From assembly GCA_044508835.1 (NCBI GenBank), contig JBIQHD010000026.1, forward strand, positions 1 to 64,000: a stretch of 64,000 bases of DNA. The letters are read 5' to 3'. Within the stretch, counting starts at the first letter, position 1; the number at the start of each line of letters is the position of its first letter. The notes below the pieces were generated by a model. It ran no database searches. It saw only the letters and a program-made list of their open reading frames with translations, and was not told the origin of the DNA. Shown here piece by piece: positions 53,111-60,947 of this stretch. A program made the translations under genes and the position numbers. The stretch is from JAKFDI01 sp044508835 (GTDB taxonomy: Bacteria; Pseudomonadota; Gammaproteobacteria; Burkholderiales; Burkholderiaceae_C).

Positions 53111-53845
53111 CTATGCCGTGCCGTCCGGCACGAAGACGTAGCCCACGCCCCACACCGTCTGGATGTAGCGCGGCTGCGCCGGGTCGGGCTCGATCATCTT
53201 GCGCAGGCGCGAGATCTGCACGTCCAGGCTGCGGTCGAAGGGCTCGAACTCGCGCCCGCGGGCGAGCTGCGCGAGCTTGTCGCGCGACAGCGGCTGGCGC
53301 GGGTGGCGCACCAGCGCCTTGAGCATGGAGAACTCGCCGGTGGTCAGCGCGATCTGCTCGCCTTCCTTGCTGAGGCGGCGCAGCGCCAGGTCGAACTCGA
53401 AGGGGCCGAAGGTGACGGTCAGCGCGTCCTTGGCCGGCGCGCCCGGCGCCTCGAGCGAGGGCCGGCGGCGCAGCACGGCGTGGATGCGCGCGAGCAGCTC
53501 GCGCGGGTTGAAGGGCTTGGGCAGGTAGTCGTCGGCGCCGACCTCGAGGCCGACGATGCGGTCCACGTCCTCCACCTTGGCGGTGAGCATGATGATGGGC
53601 GTCACGTCGTTGGCGGCACGCAGGCGGCGGCAGATCGACAGGCCGTCCTCGCCGGGCAGCATGAGGTCGAGCACGATGAGGTCGACGGTCTCGCGCGTGA
53701 GCACGCGGTTCAGTGCCTTGGCGTCTTCGGCCAGCAGCACCTCGAAGCCTTCCTGCGTCAGGTAGCGCCTGAGCAGGTCGCGGATCCGCGCGTCGTCGTC
53801 GACGACGACGATGCGGTCCGCGCGGGCGGTGGGGGCAGTGGACAT
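53111..53845 (-). CDS. ompR: Response regulator OmpR
   Basis: A 244-residue OmpR-class regulator. The receiver domain has VVVDDDARIRD, phosphoacceptor Asp in VLDLMLPGEDG, MLTAKVED and YLPKPFNPRELLARI. The C-terminal winged helix has LTTGEFSMLKALVRHPRQPL, RSLDVQISRLRKMIE and QTVWGVGYVF. ATG 53845 is preferred, with a GGAG site eight bases before it; a TTG four codons upstream is possible. Partner of the EnvZ-type kinase encoded next. The upstream region holds GTAACA half-sites resembling known OmpR boxes, suggesting autoregulation. Confidence 0.95.
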   Translation of the reverse strand: MSTAPTARADRIVVVDDDARIRDLLRRYLTQEGFEVLLAEDAKALNRVLTRETVDLIVLDLMLPGEDGLSICRRLRAANDVTPIIMLTAKVEDVDRIVGLEVGADDYLPKPFNPRELLARIHAVLRRRPSLEAPGAPAKDALTVTFGPFEFDLALRRLSKEGEQIALTTGEFSMLKALVRHPRQPLSRDKLAQLARGREFEPFDRSLDVQISRLRKMIEPDPAQPRYIQTVWGVGYVFVPDGTA

Positions 53846-53859
53846 CGGGGGCTCCAAAT

Positions 53860-53925
53860 TTGTAACAGCGGGGATTCTGCGCAGATTGCTGGGCCGATTC
53901 GGGCCGGTTTGACCCTCTGTTACAA
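53860..53925. promoter_or_regulatory. Inverted TTGTAACAG/CTGTTACAA sites upstream of ompR
   Basis: TTGTAACAG (53860-53868) and CTGTTACAA (53917-53925) are perfect 9-bp inverted repeats 48 bp apart, in the gap between ompR and the divergent SIMPL gene. GTAACA is the core seen in many enterobacterial OmpR boxes, so OmpR binding here is plausible. The first site overlaps the ompR leader 15 bp from its ATG. Confidence 0.5.
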
Positions 53926-54033
53926 CTCTTGCGGCAGCTGGCTTGAGCCCAACGCGGCGATGGTCTGCGGACGCAAAGCGGAAACGCAGTGCCTGCTAAC
54001 CTGCCCGCATCGCCACTGAAAATCCTCCACGGG

Positions 54034-54735
54034 ATGACCTCGATGAAGAAGAAGCTCCTGGCCGCCGCCGGCGCGGCCCTGATCGCGCAAGGTGCCGCGT
54101 TCGCCCAGACGATGCCGCCGCCCTCGGGCGTGGTGAACCTCGCCGCGAGCGCGAGCGTGGAAGTGCCGCAGGACCTGATGCGCCTGACCTTCACCACCAC
54201 CAGCGACGGCCGCGACGCGAACGCGGTGCAGGCGGCGCTCAAGCAGGCGCTGGATGCGGCGCTGGCCGAGGCCCGGCGCGCCGCCCGGCCCGGGCAGGTG
54301 GAAGTCCAGACGGGCAACTTCGCGCTCCATCCGCGCTACGACAAGACGGTGATCACCGGCTGGCAGGGCACGGCCGAGCTGGTCGTCGAGGGCCGCGACA
54401 TGGTGGCCATCGGCCAGCTCGCGGGCCGCATCTCCAGCATGACGATCGGCCGCGTGAGCTACAGCCTGTCGCGCGAGGCGCTCGCCAAGATCGAGGGCGA
54501 CGTGTCGGCGCAGGCCATCGCCGCCTTCCGCGGCAAGGCCGCCGACTATGCCAAGGCGTTCGGCTATTCCGGCTACACGATCCGCGAAGTCAACGTGAAC
54601 ACGAACGAGGGCGGCGGCCCGGTGCCGATGCGCATGAAGGCGGCCGCGTCGTACGCGTCGGACGCCGCGCTGCCCGTGGAAGCGGGCAAGGCGACCGTGA
54701 CCGTGATGGTCAACGGCAACGTCCAGATGAAGTGA
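54034..54735 (+). CDS. SIMPL-domain (DUF541) secreted protein
   Basis: A 233-residue exported protein. The signal peptide (MKKKLLAAAGAALIAQGAAF, cut near AFA-Q) is followed by the SIMPL/DUF541 domain: GVVNLAASASVEVPQDLMRL, a helix NAVQAALKQALDAALAEARR and the C-terminal AGKATVTVMVNGNVQM. Family members are periplasmic or outer-membrane proteins of unclear role; one binds IRAK in mouse (the family name). ATG 54034 or 54043 are both possible; an upstream GTG is unlikely. Divergent from ompR and perhaps co-regulated through the GTAACA sites. Confidence 0.9.
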   Translation: MTSMKKKLLAAAGAALIAQGAAFAQTMPPPSGVVNLAASASVEVPQDLMRLTFTTTSDGRDANAVQAALKQALDAALAEARRAARPGQVEVQTGNFALHPRYDKTVITGWQGTAELVVEGRDMVAIGQLAGRISSMTIGRVSYSLSREALAKIEGDVSAQAIAAFRGKAADYAKAFGYSGYTIREVNVNTNEGGGPVPMRMKAAASYASDAALPVEAGKATVTVMVNGNVQMK

Positions 54736-54779
54736 CGGGGCGGGGCGCCTCCCGGCGCCCCTGCGGACGACGGCGCGGG

Positions 54780-55550
54780 CTACTGCGCCACCCAGCCGCC
54801 GTCCACGTTCCAGGCCGCGCCGCGCACGTTGTCGGCGGCCGGCGAGCACAGGAACACGGCCAGCTCGCCCAGCTGCTCGGGCGTGGTGAACTGCAGCGAG
54901 GGCTGCTTCTCGCCGAGCAGGTCGCGCTTGGCGGCGTCGACCGGGATGCCTTCGCGCGCCGCGCGGTCGTCGATCTGCTTCTGCACCAGCGGCGTGAGCA
55001 CCCAGCCCGGGCAGATGGCGTTGACGGTGACGCCGGTGGTCGCCGTCTCCAGCGCGATCGACTTGGTGAAGCCCACGATGCCGTGCTTGGCCGCCACGTA
55101 GGCCGACTTCTGCGCCGAGGCGACCAGCCCGTGGGTGGAGGCGATGTTGAGCACGCGGCCCCAGTTCCTGCGGCGCATCGCGGGGATCGCCAGGCGCGTG
55201 GTGTGGAAGGCCGAGTTCAGGTTGATGGCGATGATGGCGTCCCACTTCTCGACGGGGAAGTCTTCCACGTTCGCCACGTGCTGGATGCCGGCGTTGTTGA
55301 CGAGGATGTCCACGCCGCCGAACTCCTGGCCGGCATAGGCCATCAGCGCCTCGATCTCGGCGGGCTTGCTCATGTCGGCGCCGTGGTAGCCGGCCTTCAC
55401 GCCGAGCGCGGCGACCTGCGCCTTCGGGCCTTCGGCGTCGCCGAAGCCGTTGAGCACCACGTCGGCCCCCTGGCGCGCCAGGGCGAGCGCGATGCCGAGC
55501 CCGATGCCGCTGGTCGAGCCGGTGACGAGGGCGGTTTTTCCTTTGAGCAT
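54780..55550 (-). CDS. bdhA: 3-hydroxybutyrate dehydrogenase
   Basis: A 256-residue short-chain dehydrogenase that interconverts D-3-hydroxybutyrate and acetoacetate with NAD, part of polyhydroxybutyrate use. Motifs are ALVTGSTSGIGLGIALAL (cofactor loop), NNAGIQHVANVEDFP, ASTHGLVASAQKSAYVAAKH (catalytic Ser, Tyr, Lys) and the subtype-specific PGWVLTPLVQKQIDDRA. An AAGGA site precedes ATG 55550. It stands alone, convergent with the SIMPL gene and divergent from the hydrolase gene. Confidence 0.93.
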   Translation of the reverse strand: MLKGKTALVTGSTSGIGLGIALALARQGADVVLNGFGDAEGPKAQVAALGVKAGYHGADMSKPAEIEALMAYAGQEFGGVDILVNNAGIQHVANVEDFPVEKWDAIIAINLNSAFHTTRLAIPAMRRRNWGRVLNIASTHGLVASAQKSAYVAAKHGIVGFTKSIALETATTGVTVNAICPGWVLTPLVQKQIDDRAAREGIPVDAAKRDLLGEKQPSLQFTTPEQLGELAVFLCSPAADNVRGAAWNVDGGWVAQ

Positions 55551-55606
55551 CTCGAATCCTTCGCGTTGATACGATGAAGATTATCGAAGAGCCCACGGAT
55601 CCGAAC

Positions 55607-56473
55607 ATGACGCAGCCCCGCCTGAACCACGTGCAATGCCTGGACGCCCGCGGGCTGCACCGCATGGCCTACTGGGAATGGGGCGATGCCGCCAACCCGC
55701 GCGTGCTGGTGTGCGTGCACGGCCTGTCGCGCCAGGGGCGCGACTTCGACGTGCTGGCGCGCGCCCTGGCCGGCGACTACCGCGTCGTCTGCCCCGACGT
55801 GGTGGGCCGCGGGCAGTCCGACTGGCTGGCCGACCCCATGGGCTACCAGGTGCCGGCCTACGTGGCCGACATGGTGACGCTGCTCGCGCGCCTCGACGCG
55901 GCGACGGTGCACTGGGTCGGCACCTCGATGGGCGGCCTCATCGGCATGGCGCTCGCGTCGCTGCCGAAGTCGCCGATCGAGCGGCTGGTGCTCAACGACG
56001 TGGGGCCGGCCATCCAGGCCGAGGCCATCGCGCGCATCGCGGCCTACCTCGGCCAGCCGCGGCGCTGGCAGACGGAGGACGAGGCCGCCGACTACCTGCT
56101 GGGCATCTCGCAGGGCTTCGGCGCGCACAGCCGCGAGCAGTGGCTGGCGCTCACGCGGCCCATGCTCAAGCGCGACGGCGACGGCTTCGTCCTCCACTAC
56201 GACCCGCAGATCGCCGCGCCGGTGAAGGCCGTCACGCCCGCGCTCATCGCCGCCGGCGAAGCGGCGCTGTGGGCCGGCTACGACGCCATCCGCTGCCCGA
56301 CGCTGCTGCTGCGCGGCGCCGATTCCGACCTGCTCTCGCGCGAGACGGCACTCGCGATGCAGCAGCGCGGGCCGAAGGCGCGGCTGCACGAGTTCGCCGG
56401 CGTCGGCCATGCGCCGACGCTGGTGCAGCCCGAGCAGATCGCCGTGGTGCGGGAGTTCCTGCGCGAGCCATGA
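55607..56473 (+). CDS. Alpha/beta-fold hydrolase
   Basis: A 288-residue hydrolase with the oxyanion segment CVHGLSRQGRDFD, the nucleophile elbow HWVGTSMGGLIGM (Ser), the acid region LLLRGADSDLLS and the catalytic His in GVGHAPTL. ATG 55607 is preferred over 55574. Its stop codon overlaps the relA start (ATGA), an unusual partnership with a stringent-response gene. Close relatives in Burkholderiales are annotated as hydrolases of unknown substrate; placement beside 3-hydroxybutyrate dehydrogenase hints at a polyhydroxyalkanoate or ester substrate. Confidence 0.88.
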   Translation: MTQPRLNHVQCLDARGLHRMAYWEWGDAANPRVLVCVHGLSRQGRDFDVLARALAGDYRVVCPDVVGRGQSDWLADPMGYQVPAYVADMVTLLARLDAATVHWVGTSMGGLIGMALASLPKSPIERLVLNDVGPAIQAEAIARIAAYLGQPRRWQTEDEAADYLLGISQGFGAHSREQWLALTRPMLKRDGDGFVLHYDPQIAAPVKAVTPALIAAGEAALWAGYDAIRCPTLLLRGADSDLLSRETALAMQQRGPKARLHEFAGVGHAPTLVQPEQIAVVREFLREP

Positions 56474-58743
56474 AGACCGGTTTCCCCGAGGAGCGGCAGG
56501 CGCAGCCGGAGCCGCTGGACCGGGCCACCATCGTCCGGCTGGCCGAGGTGCCGGCCGCGGACGAGGAGGCCCAGCTCGTGCGCGCGCGCGCCTTCGCCGA
56601 GCCGCTGCTCGCCGACCAGCCGCTGGACACCGGCGAGGACGCGCTGGCGCATGCCGATGGCGTGGCCGCCATCCTGCAGCGCATCGGCGCCGCGCCGTCG
56701 ATGCGCGCGGCGGCCTACCTCGTCTACACCGCCGACTTCCTGAACAACCCCGAAGAGGTGATCGCCAAGGCCTTCGGCGAATCGCACGCGAGCGTCGTCG
56801 CGCACACGCGCCGGCTGGTGCAGATCCAGCGCGCGGCGCGCGAGGCCAAGCTCGGCGCCGACCAGCGCGCGCTGCAGACCGAGCGCGTGCGCAAGATGCT
56901 GCTCGCGTTCTCGCACGACCTGCGCGTGGTACTGCTGCGGCTCGCGTCGCGGCTGCAGACGCTGCGCCACTACGCCGCCGCGCGGCTGGAATGCCCCGAG
57001 ACGCTGGCGCGCGAGTCGATGCAGATCTTCGCGCCGCTGGCCAACCGGCTCGGCATCTGGCAGATCAAGTGGGAGCTGGAGGACCTGTCGTTCCGCTTTC
57101 TCGAGCCCGAGCACTACCACCTGGTGGCGCGGCTGCTGGCCGAGAAGCGCGTGGAGCGCGAGGCGCGCGTGGAGGCCTTTCGCCGCGAGCTCGAGGACGA
57201 CCTGCGCCGCCAGGGCCTGCGGGCCGAGGTGCAGGGCCGGCCCAAGCACCTCTACAGCATCTGGAAGAAGATGCAGGGCAAGGCGCTCGACTTCGACCGC
57301 GTGTTCGACGTGCACGCCATGCGCGTCATCGTGGGCGAGGTGGCCGACTGCTATGCGGTGCTCAGCCGCGTGCATGCGGTGTTCCGCCCGGTGCCGGGCG
57401 AGTTCGACGACTACATCGCCAAGCCCAAGCCCAACGGCTACCAGTCGCTGCACACCGTGGTGCTCGACCGCGACGACCGCACGGTCGAGGTGCAGATCCG
57501 CACGCGCGCCATGCACGAGCACGCCGAGCACGGCGTGGCGGCGCACTGGGCCTACAAGGAGGCGGGCACCAAGGGCTACGCCGGCGTGGCCGCGGGCAGC
57601 GACTTCGACGCGCAGGTGGCCGAGGCGCGCAAGGCGGTGCTGCGCCAGCTGCTTGCGTGGGAGCGCGACTTTGCCGGGGCCGGCGACGACGCCTCGGCGC
57701 AGCCCGCGCAGCAGCGGCTGTTCGACGACCGCATCTACGTCTTCACCCCGCAGGCCGCGGTGGTGGAGCTGCCCCCGGGCGCCACGCCGGTCGACTTCGC
57801 CTACGCGGTGCACACCGACCTGGGCCACCGCTGCCGCGGCGCGCGCGTCGACGGCGCGATGGTGCCGCTGAACACGCCGCTGCGCAGCGGCCAGACCGTC
57901 GAAGTCAACACGGCCAAGGAGGGCGGCCCGTCGCTCGACTGGCTGAATGCCGATCTCGGCTACCTGCAGAGCCCGCGCTCCAAGGCCAAGGTGCGCGGCT
58001 GGTTCAACGCCCGCGCCCAGGCCGAGACCGTGGCGCGCGGGCGCGAGGCGGTCGAGAAGCTGCTGCAGCGCGAGGGCAAGACCGCGCTCAAGCTCGACGA
58101 CCTGGCCGCGCAGCTGGGCTTTCGCAGCGCCGACGCGCTGTTCGAGCTGGTGGGCAAGGACGAGTTCTCGCTGCGCAACATCGAGCAGCTGCTGCGCCCC
58201 GCGCCGCCGCCGCCCACGCCGGACGAGGTTGTCGCGCTCAAGCGGCCGCGCACGCCGGGCGAGGCAGGCAAGGGCGGCGTGCTGGTCGTGGGCGTCGAAT
58301 CGCTGCTCACCAGCCTCGCGCGCTGCTGCCGCCCGGCGCCGCCGGACGCCATCCGCGGCTACGTGACGCGCGGCCGCGGCGTGGCCATCCACCGCGCCGA
58401 CTGCGTGAACTTCCGCCAGATGGCGCAGCGCACGCCCGAGCGCGTGATCCCGGTCGAATGGGGCACGCCGCGCGGCGGCGGCGGCGCCGACCGGCCGGCG
58501 GTGTACCCGGTCGACGTGGTCGTCGAGGCCGGCGACCGCCAGGGCCTGCTGCGCGACATCTCGGAAGTCTTCTCGAAGGAGAAGATGAACGTCATCGGCG
58601 TGAAGACGCAGTCGGTGCGCGATGCGCTGGGCGGCACGGCGTGGATGACCTTCACCATCGAGGTGGCCGATTCGTCCCGCCTGCCGCACGTGCTGGGCCA
58701 GGTGACGCGCGTGGGCGGCGTGCGTGCCGCCAGGCGGAGGTAG
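56470..58743 (+). CDS. relA: (p)ppGpp synthetase RelA
   Basis: A 757-residue RelA/SpoT-family protein that makes (p)ppGpp on starved ribosomes. The N-terminal HD hydrolase domain lacks the catalytic HDxxED pattern (YLVYTADF at residues 83-90), so this is the synthesis-only RelA type. The synthetase has RPKHLYSIWKKMQGKALDFD, YIAKPKPNGYQSLHTVVLD and RTRAMHEHAEHGVAAHWAYK. TGS (IYVFTPQAAVVELPPGATPV), zinc-finger/helical (LARCCRPAPPDAIRGYVTRG) and C-terminal ACT domains follow. Its ATG is coupled to the upstream hydrolase. A tRNA gene with its own promoter follows after 58 bp. Confidence 0.95.
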   Translation: MKTGFPEERQAQPEPLDRATIVRLAEVPAADEEAQLVRARAFAEPLLADQPLDTGEDALAHADGVAAILQRIGAAPSMRAAAYLVYTADFLNNPEEVIAKAFGESHASVVAHTRRLVQIQRAAREAKLGADQRALQTERVRKMLLAFSHDLRVVLLRLASRLQTLRHYAAARLECPETLARESMQIFAPLANRLGIWQIKWELEDLSFRFLEPEHYHLVARLLAEKRVEREARVEAFRRELEDDLRRQGLRAEVQGRPKHLYSIWKKMQGKALDFDRVFDVHAMRVIVGEVADCYAVLSRVHAVFRPVPGEFDDYIAKPKPNGYQSLHTVVLDRDDRTVEVQIRTRAMHEHAEHGVAAHWAYKEAGTKGYAGVAAGSDFDAQVAEARKAVLRQLLAWERDFAGAGDDASAQPAQQRLFDDRIYVFTPQAAVVELPPGATPVDFAYAVHTDLGHRCRGARVDGAMVPLNTPLRSGQTVEVNTAKEGGPSLDWLNADLGYLQSPRSKAKVRGWFNARAQAETVARGREAVEKLLQREGKTALKLDDLAAQLGFRSADALFELVGKDEFSLRNIEQLLRPAPPPPTPDEVVALKRPRTPGEAGKGGVLVVGVESLLTSLARCCRPAPPDAIRGYVTRGRGVAIHRADCVNFRQMAQRTPERVIPVEWGTPRGGGGADRPAVYPVDVVVEAGDRQGLLRDISEVFSKEKMNVIGVKTQSVRDALGGTAWMTFTIEVADSSRLPHVLGQVTRVGGVRAARRR

Positions 58744-58758
58744 GCGCGGACGTGCCGC

Positions 58759-58789
58759 TTGGCAAGGGGGCCGGTTGCACTGCTATACT
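58759..58789 (+). promoter_or_regulatory. Promoter of tRNA-Val
   Basis: TTGGCA (58759-58764) and TATACT (58784-58789) with a 19-bp spacer lie 12 bp before the tRNA. The -10 is near consensus, unlike most GC-rich surroundings. Confidence 0.55.
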
Positions 58790-58801
58790 GCGCGGCTTCG
58801 C

Positions 58802-58878
58802 AGGCGCGTAGCTCAGCTGGTTAGAGCACCACCTTGACATGGTGGGGGTCGTTGGTTCGAGTCCAATCGCGCCTACCA
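58802..58878 (+). tRNA. tRNA-Val (anticodon GAC)
   Basis: A 77-nt tRNA with an encoded CCA. The acceptor arms AGGCGCG (58802-58808) and CGCGCCT (58868-58874) pair perfectly. The D arm starts TAGCTCAGCTGGTTAGAGC, the anticodon stem CCACC/GGTGG encloses TTGACAT with anticodon GAC, and the T arm carries GGTTCGAGTCC. The variable loop is short. Confidence 0.97.
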
Positions 58879-58895
58879 AATTCGGTAGAGAGAAC

Positions 58896-58927
58896 AAGCA
58901 CTTGGCGGAAACGCCAGGTGCTTTTTT
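58896..58927 (+). terminator. Rho-independent terminator after tRNA-Val
   Basis: A 12-bp stem (58896-58907 with 58912-58923) with one G:T pair and a GAAA loop, ending in TTTTTT. Strong intrinsic terminator. Confidence 0.93.
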
Positions 58928-58934
58928 CTTGCCG

Positions 58935-58955
58935 GTACGGAAAAAGTACGGAAAA
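58935..58955. repeat. Direct repeat GTACGGAAAA at the tRNA-proximal junction
   Basis: Two direct copies (58935-58944 and 58946-58955), one base apart, lie just after the tRNA terminator, where the DNA changes from tightly GC-biased to less biased. Such sequences next to a tRNA can mark an integration junction, but no second att copy or integrase is visible. Confidence 0.35.
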
Positions 58956-59068
58956 GCGGGTGTCGGTTGGGCGTGCTGGGCCAGGGGCCGACATCGACCG
59001 CTTCCGTTGACGCGGGCCGTGCGCTGCTCGCCTCGTCTTGAGGCAACTCACCGCCCAGGGGATGGACG

Positions 59069-60700
59069 CTAACGGTGGCGCATCAGTGTCCTGAGCACTC
59101 GTAGGTTAGCCCGCCCGTCCGGCATCACGCGCAGCCTAGCTCGCGGATCACCGAAAGCGAGGAGAACGGGCCATGGCGGGAATGGCTCTAGATCAAACTC
59201 AAACCACGGCCAATATCGCATCCACGACCTCCACGAGGCAGAGCGTGGCATAGCAGCCTTCGACTCCCAACCGAGACGGACTTCGTGCTCGCCAACTTGA
59301 GCAACGACCGGTCGCAGGGGAACCTCGCCACCGCCCATCGGGACCGGCCAGCCTGATACTTCAAGCGCGAAGGACAGTAGACGCGAGGCGATCAATGAAG
59401 CGCTCTCGACAGTCTCCACTTCACGCTGTGCCCACCACATCTCCGACACAAGATGGAATTCGACGTAGTCACCGAAGCCGCGGACTGACGCCGAGCCCGC
59501 GTCCTGGTCATTTCGCCGAAGGCGCACTGACAACGCGAAGGGCGTGACGGATTGAGCTTCAGAAGCTAGGCGCGCGACTTCTTCGACGCTTGCCTCACGG
59601 GTTGCCGGTTCTGCAACCGGCGCGGGGGCCCATTCGAAACCTAACTCTGGTTGACCTAGGTCTCCAAGTAGTTCCGGAACCTCAACGTTGAAACCTCGGC
59701 TCCGCATTGCGTCGTGCAAGTAGGACCCCCAGAAGCTGCGAATCACGTTGGCCTTGGACTCCTCGACCGAGTCAAGCCACGACGCCACAGCAACGACGAC
59801 GTTGCCAAGCGACGACCGCACAGCGAGCAGGTCACGTGCGGCAAGCGCTTGTGACCACCGTTGGTAGGCTCGAAACCAGACTGTTGAGGCATCGCCAGCG
59901 GCGCCGGCGAGGGAGAGCATGCCCGGCGCGTTCGGCATCGTCACTAGGACGAAATGGCAGCCCTCGGGCACGCACGACCAGCATTTGCGGCTCGCCTGGC
60001 GGCACGTTGGCGGGGGCATGTACTTCGTGTCGCCGCGCAGCACGTTCGTTCTACCATCCACCGCGAGAACCACAGCGGCAACTCCCTTGCCAACGGGAAA
60101 CGGCACGACATGTCCGGCCTGCACAACAAGCAAGTGTTGCTGCTGCGTGAGCGTCCCTGCGACGAATCCAAGCTGTGGCAGTGCTTGCTCTCGGCACCCG
60201 CTAACGCGGGAACAGGGCTGAAGTCGCATCCATTTCTTGGTCGTATCGCGAAGATCGACGAAGTCGAATGCCTCGGTCGACTTCACTTCAAGTGCGGCCA
60301 ATCCGCTCACGTCGTTAAAGATGAAGTCGGGCTGCGGGAAGCGAGACCCCTTGACCGCCTGGCCGATTCCCGCCTTCCACGATACGACGCGGACGACGTC
60401 TTGCCCGTGCATCCGGTTCACAAGGTACGTGAGGATCTCACCGAGGTCGCCAAGCCGCGACCCGCCCATGCCACGGGCCTTGGCTCTATAGCTCCCGTTG
60501 ACATAGCGCTCGGCGTCCTCCGCGAGGCCCTCTGCGTCGAGTTCAAGATCGCTCGCGATGAAATCCAGCGCCGCGGCATCTACTTGCACTCGGGTCATCG
60601 CCGTCGCACCAGAGAAGGCGGTCAGCCACGGCGCTTGGTTCGGGGCCTCCACAACCCCGAACAGTGGAGCGTGAATCTGCTTGACTTCAAACGTCGGCAT
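59069..60700 (-). CDS. Candidate PD-(D/E)XK nuclease with a cysteine cluster, function unknown
   Basis: A 543-residue protein with no named family that I recognise. Around residues 85-145 is a pattern matching a PD-(D/E)XK nuclease core: helix glutamate in GDLGEILTYL (E88), then PQPDFIF (D125) and, 12 residues on, ALEVKST (E138, K140). After it comes a cysteine-rich stretch, with C163 and C169 and then CRQASRKCWSCVPEGC (C233, C240, C243, C248), which could bind zinc. The C-terminal ~290 residues are rich in Trp and unrelated to anything recognised. Codon use is less GC-biased than the left part of the window. It lies alone between tRNA-Val and the AbiE pair, on the same strand as that pair. 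Confidence 0.55.
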   Translation of the reverse strand: MPTFEVKQIHAPLFGVVEAPNQAPWLTAFSGATAMTRVQVDAAALDFIASDLELDAEGLAEDAERYVNGSYRAKARGMGGSRLGDLGEILTYLVNRMHGQDVVRVVSWKAGIGQAVKGSRFPQPDFIFNDVSGLAALEVKSTEAFDFVDLRDTTKKWMRLQPCSRVSGCREQALPQLGFVAGTLTQQQHLLVVQAGHVVPFPVGKGVAAVVLAVDGRTNVLRGDTKYMPPPTCRQASRKCWSCVPEGCHFVLVTMPNAPGMLSLAGAAGDASTVWFRAYQRWSQALAARDLLAVRSSLGNVVVAVASWLDSVEESKANVIRSFWGSYLHDAMRSRGFNVEVPELLGDLGQPELGFEWAPAPVAEPATREASVEEVARLASEAQSVTPFALSVRLRRNDQDAGSASVRGFGDYVEFHLVSEMWWAQREVETVESASLIASRLLSFALEVSGWPVPMGGGEVPLRPVVAQVGEHEVRLGWESKAAMPRSASWRSWMRYWPWFEFDLEPFPPWPVLLAFGDPRARLRVMPDGRANLRVLRTLMRHR

Positions 60701-60947
60701 GCATGGGCTCTTGGGCTAACCGCACCATAGCACTCCATCAAGATCTTCCGGTCTTGAGCAAGCTAACGCTGTTGATGAGCGGTCGCTCTTGGCGAGTGCG
60801 ATCGATCCAGTCGATGCCCGCTTCGGGTCGAACCGCGTCAGTCACCAACGATCGCGCTCTGCCTGCCTCGTTGCGGGGGTCCCGCGTGTTGTTGAGCCGG
60901 CAAACTAGCTCCCTGCGCGTTCCTTCTGGCGAAGGGTGAAGCAGGTC

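Noticed and set aside
58935..58955. Confirmed attachment site
   Set aside because: Only a short local direct repeat is visible; without a distant copy or an integrase it cannot be called an att site.
58652..59051. Two minus-strand open frames overlapping tRNA-Val
   Set aside because: They are antisense translations of the tRNA and its terminator; such frames are a well-known annotation artefact.
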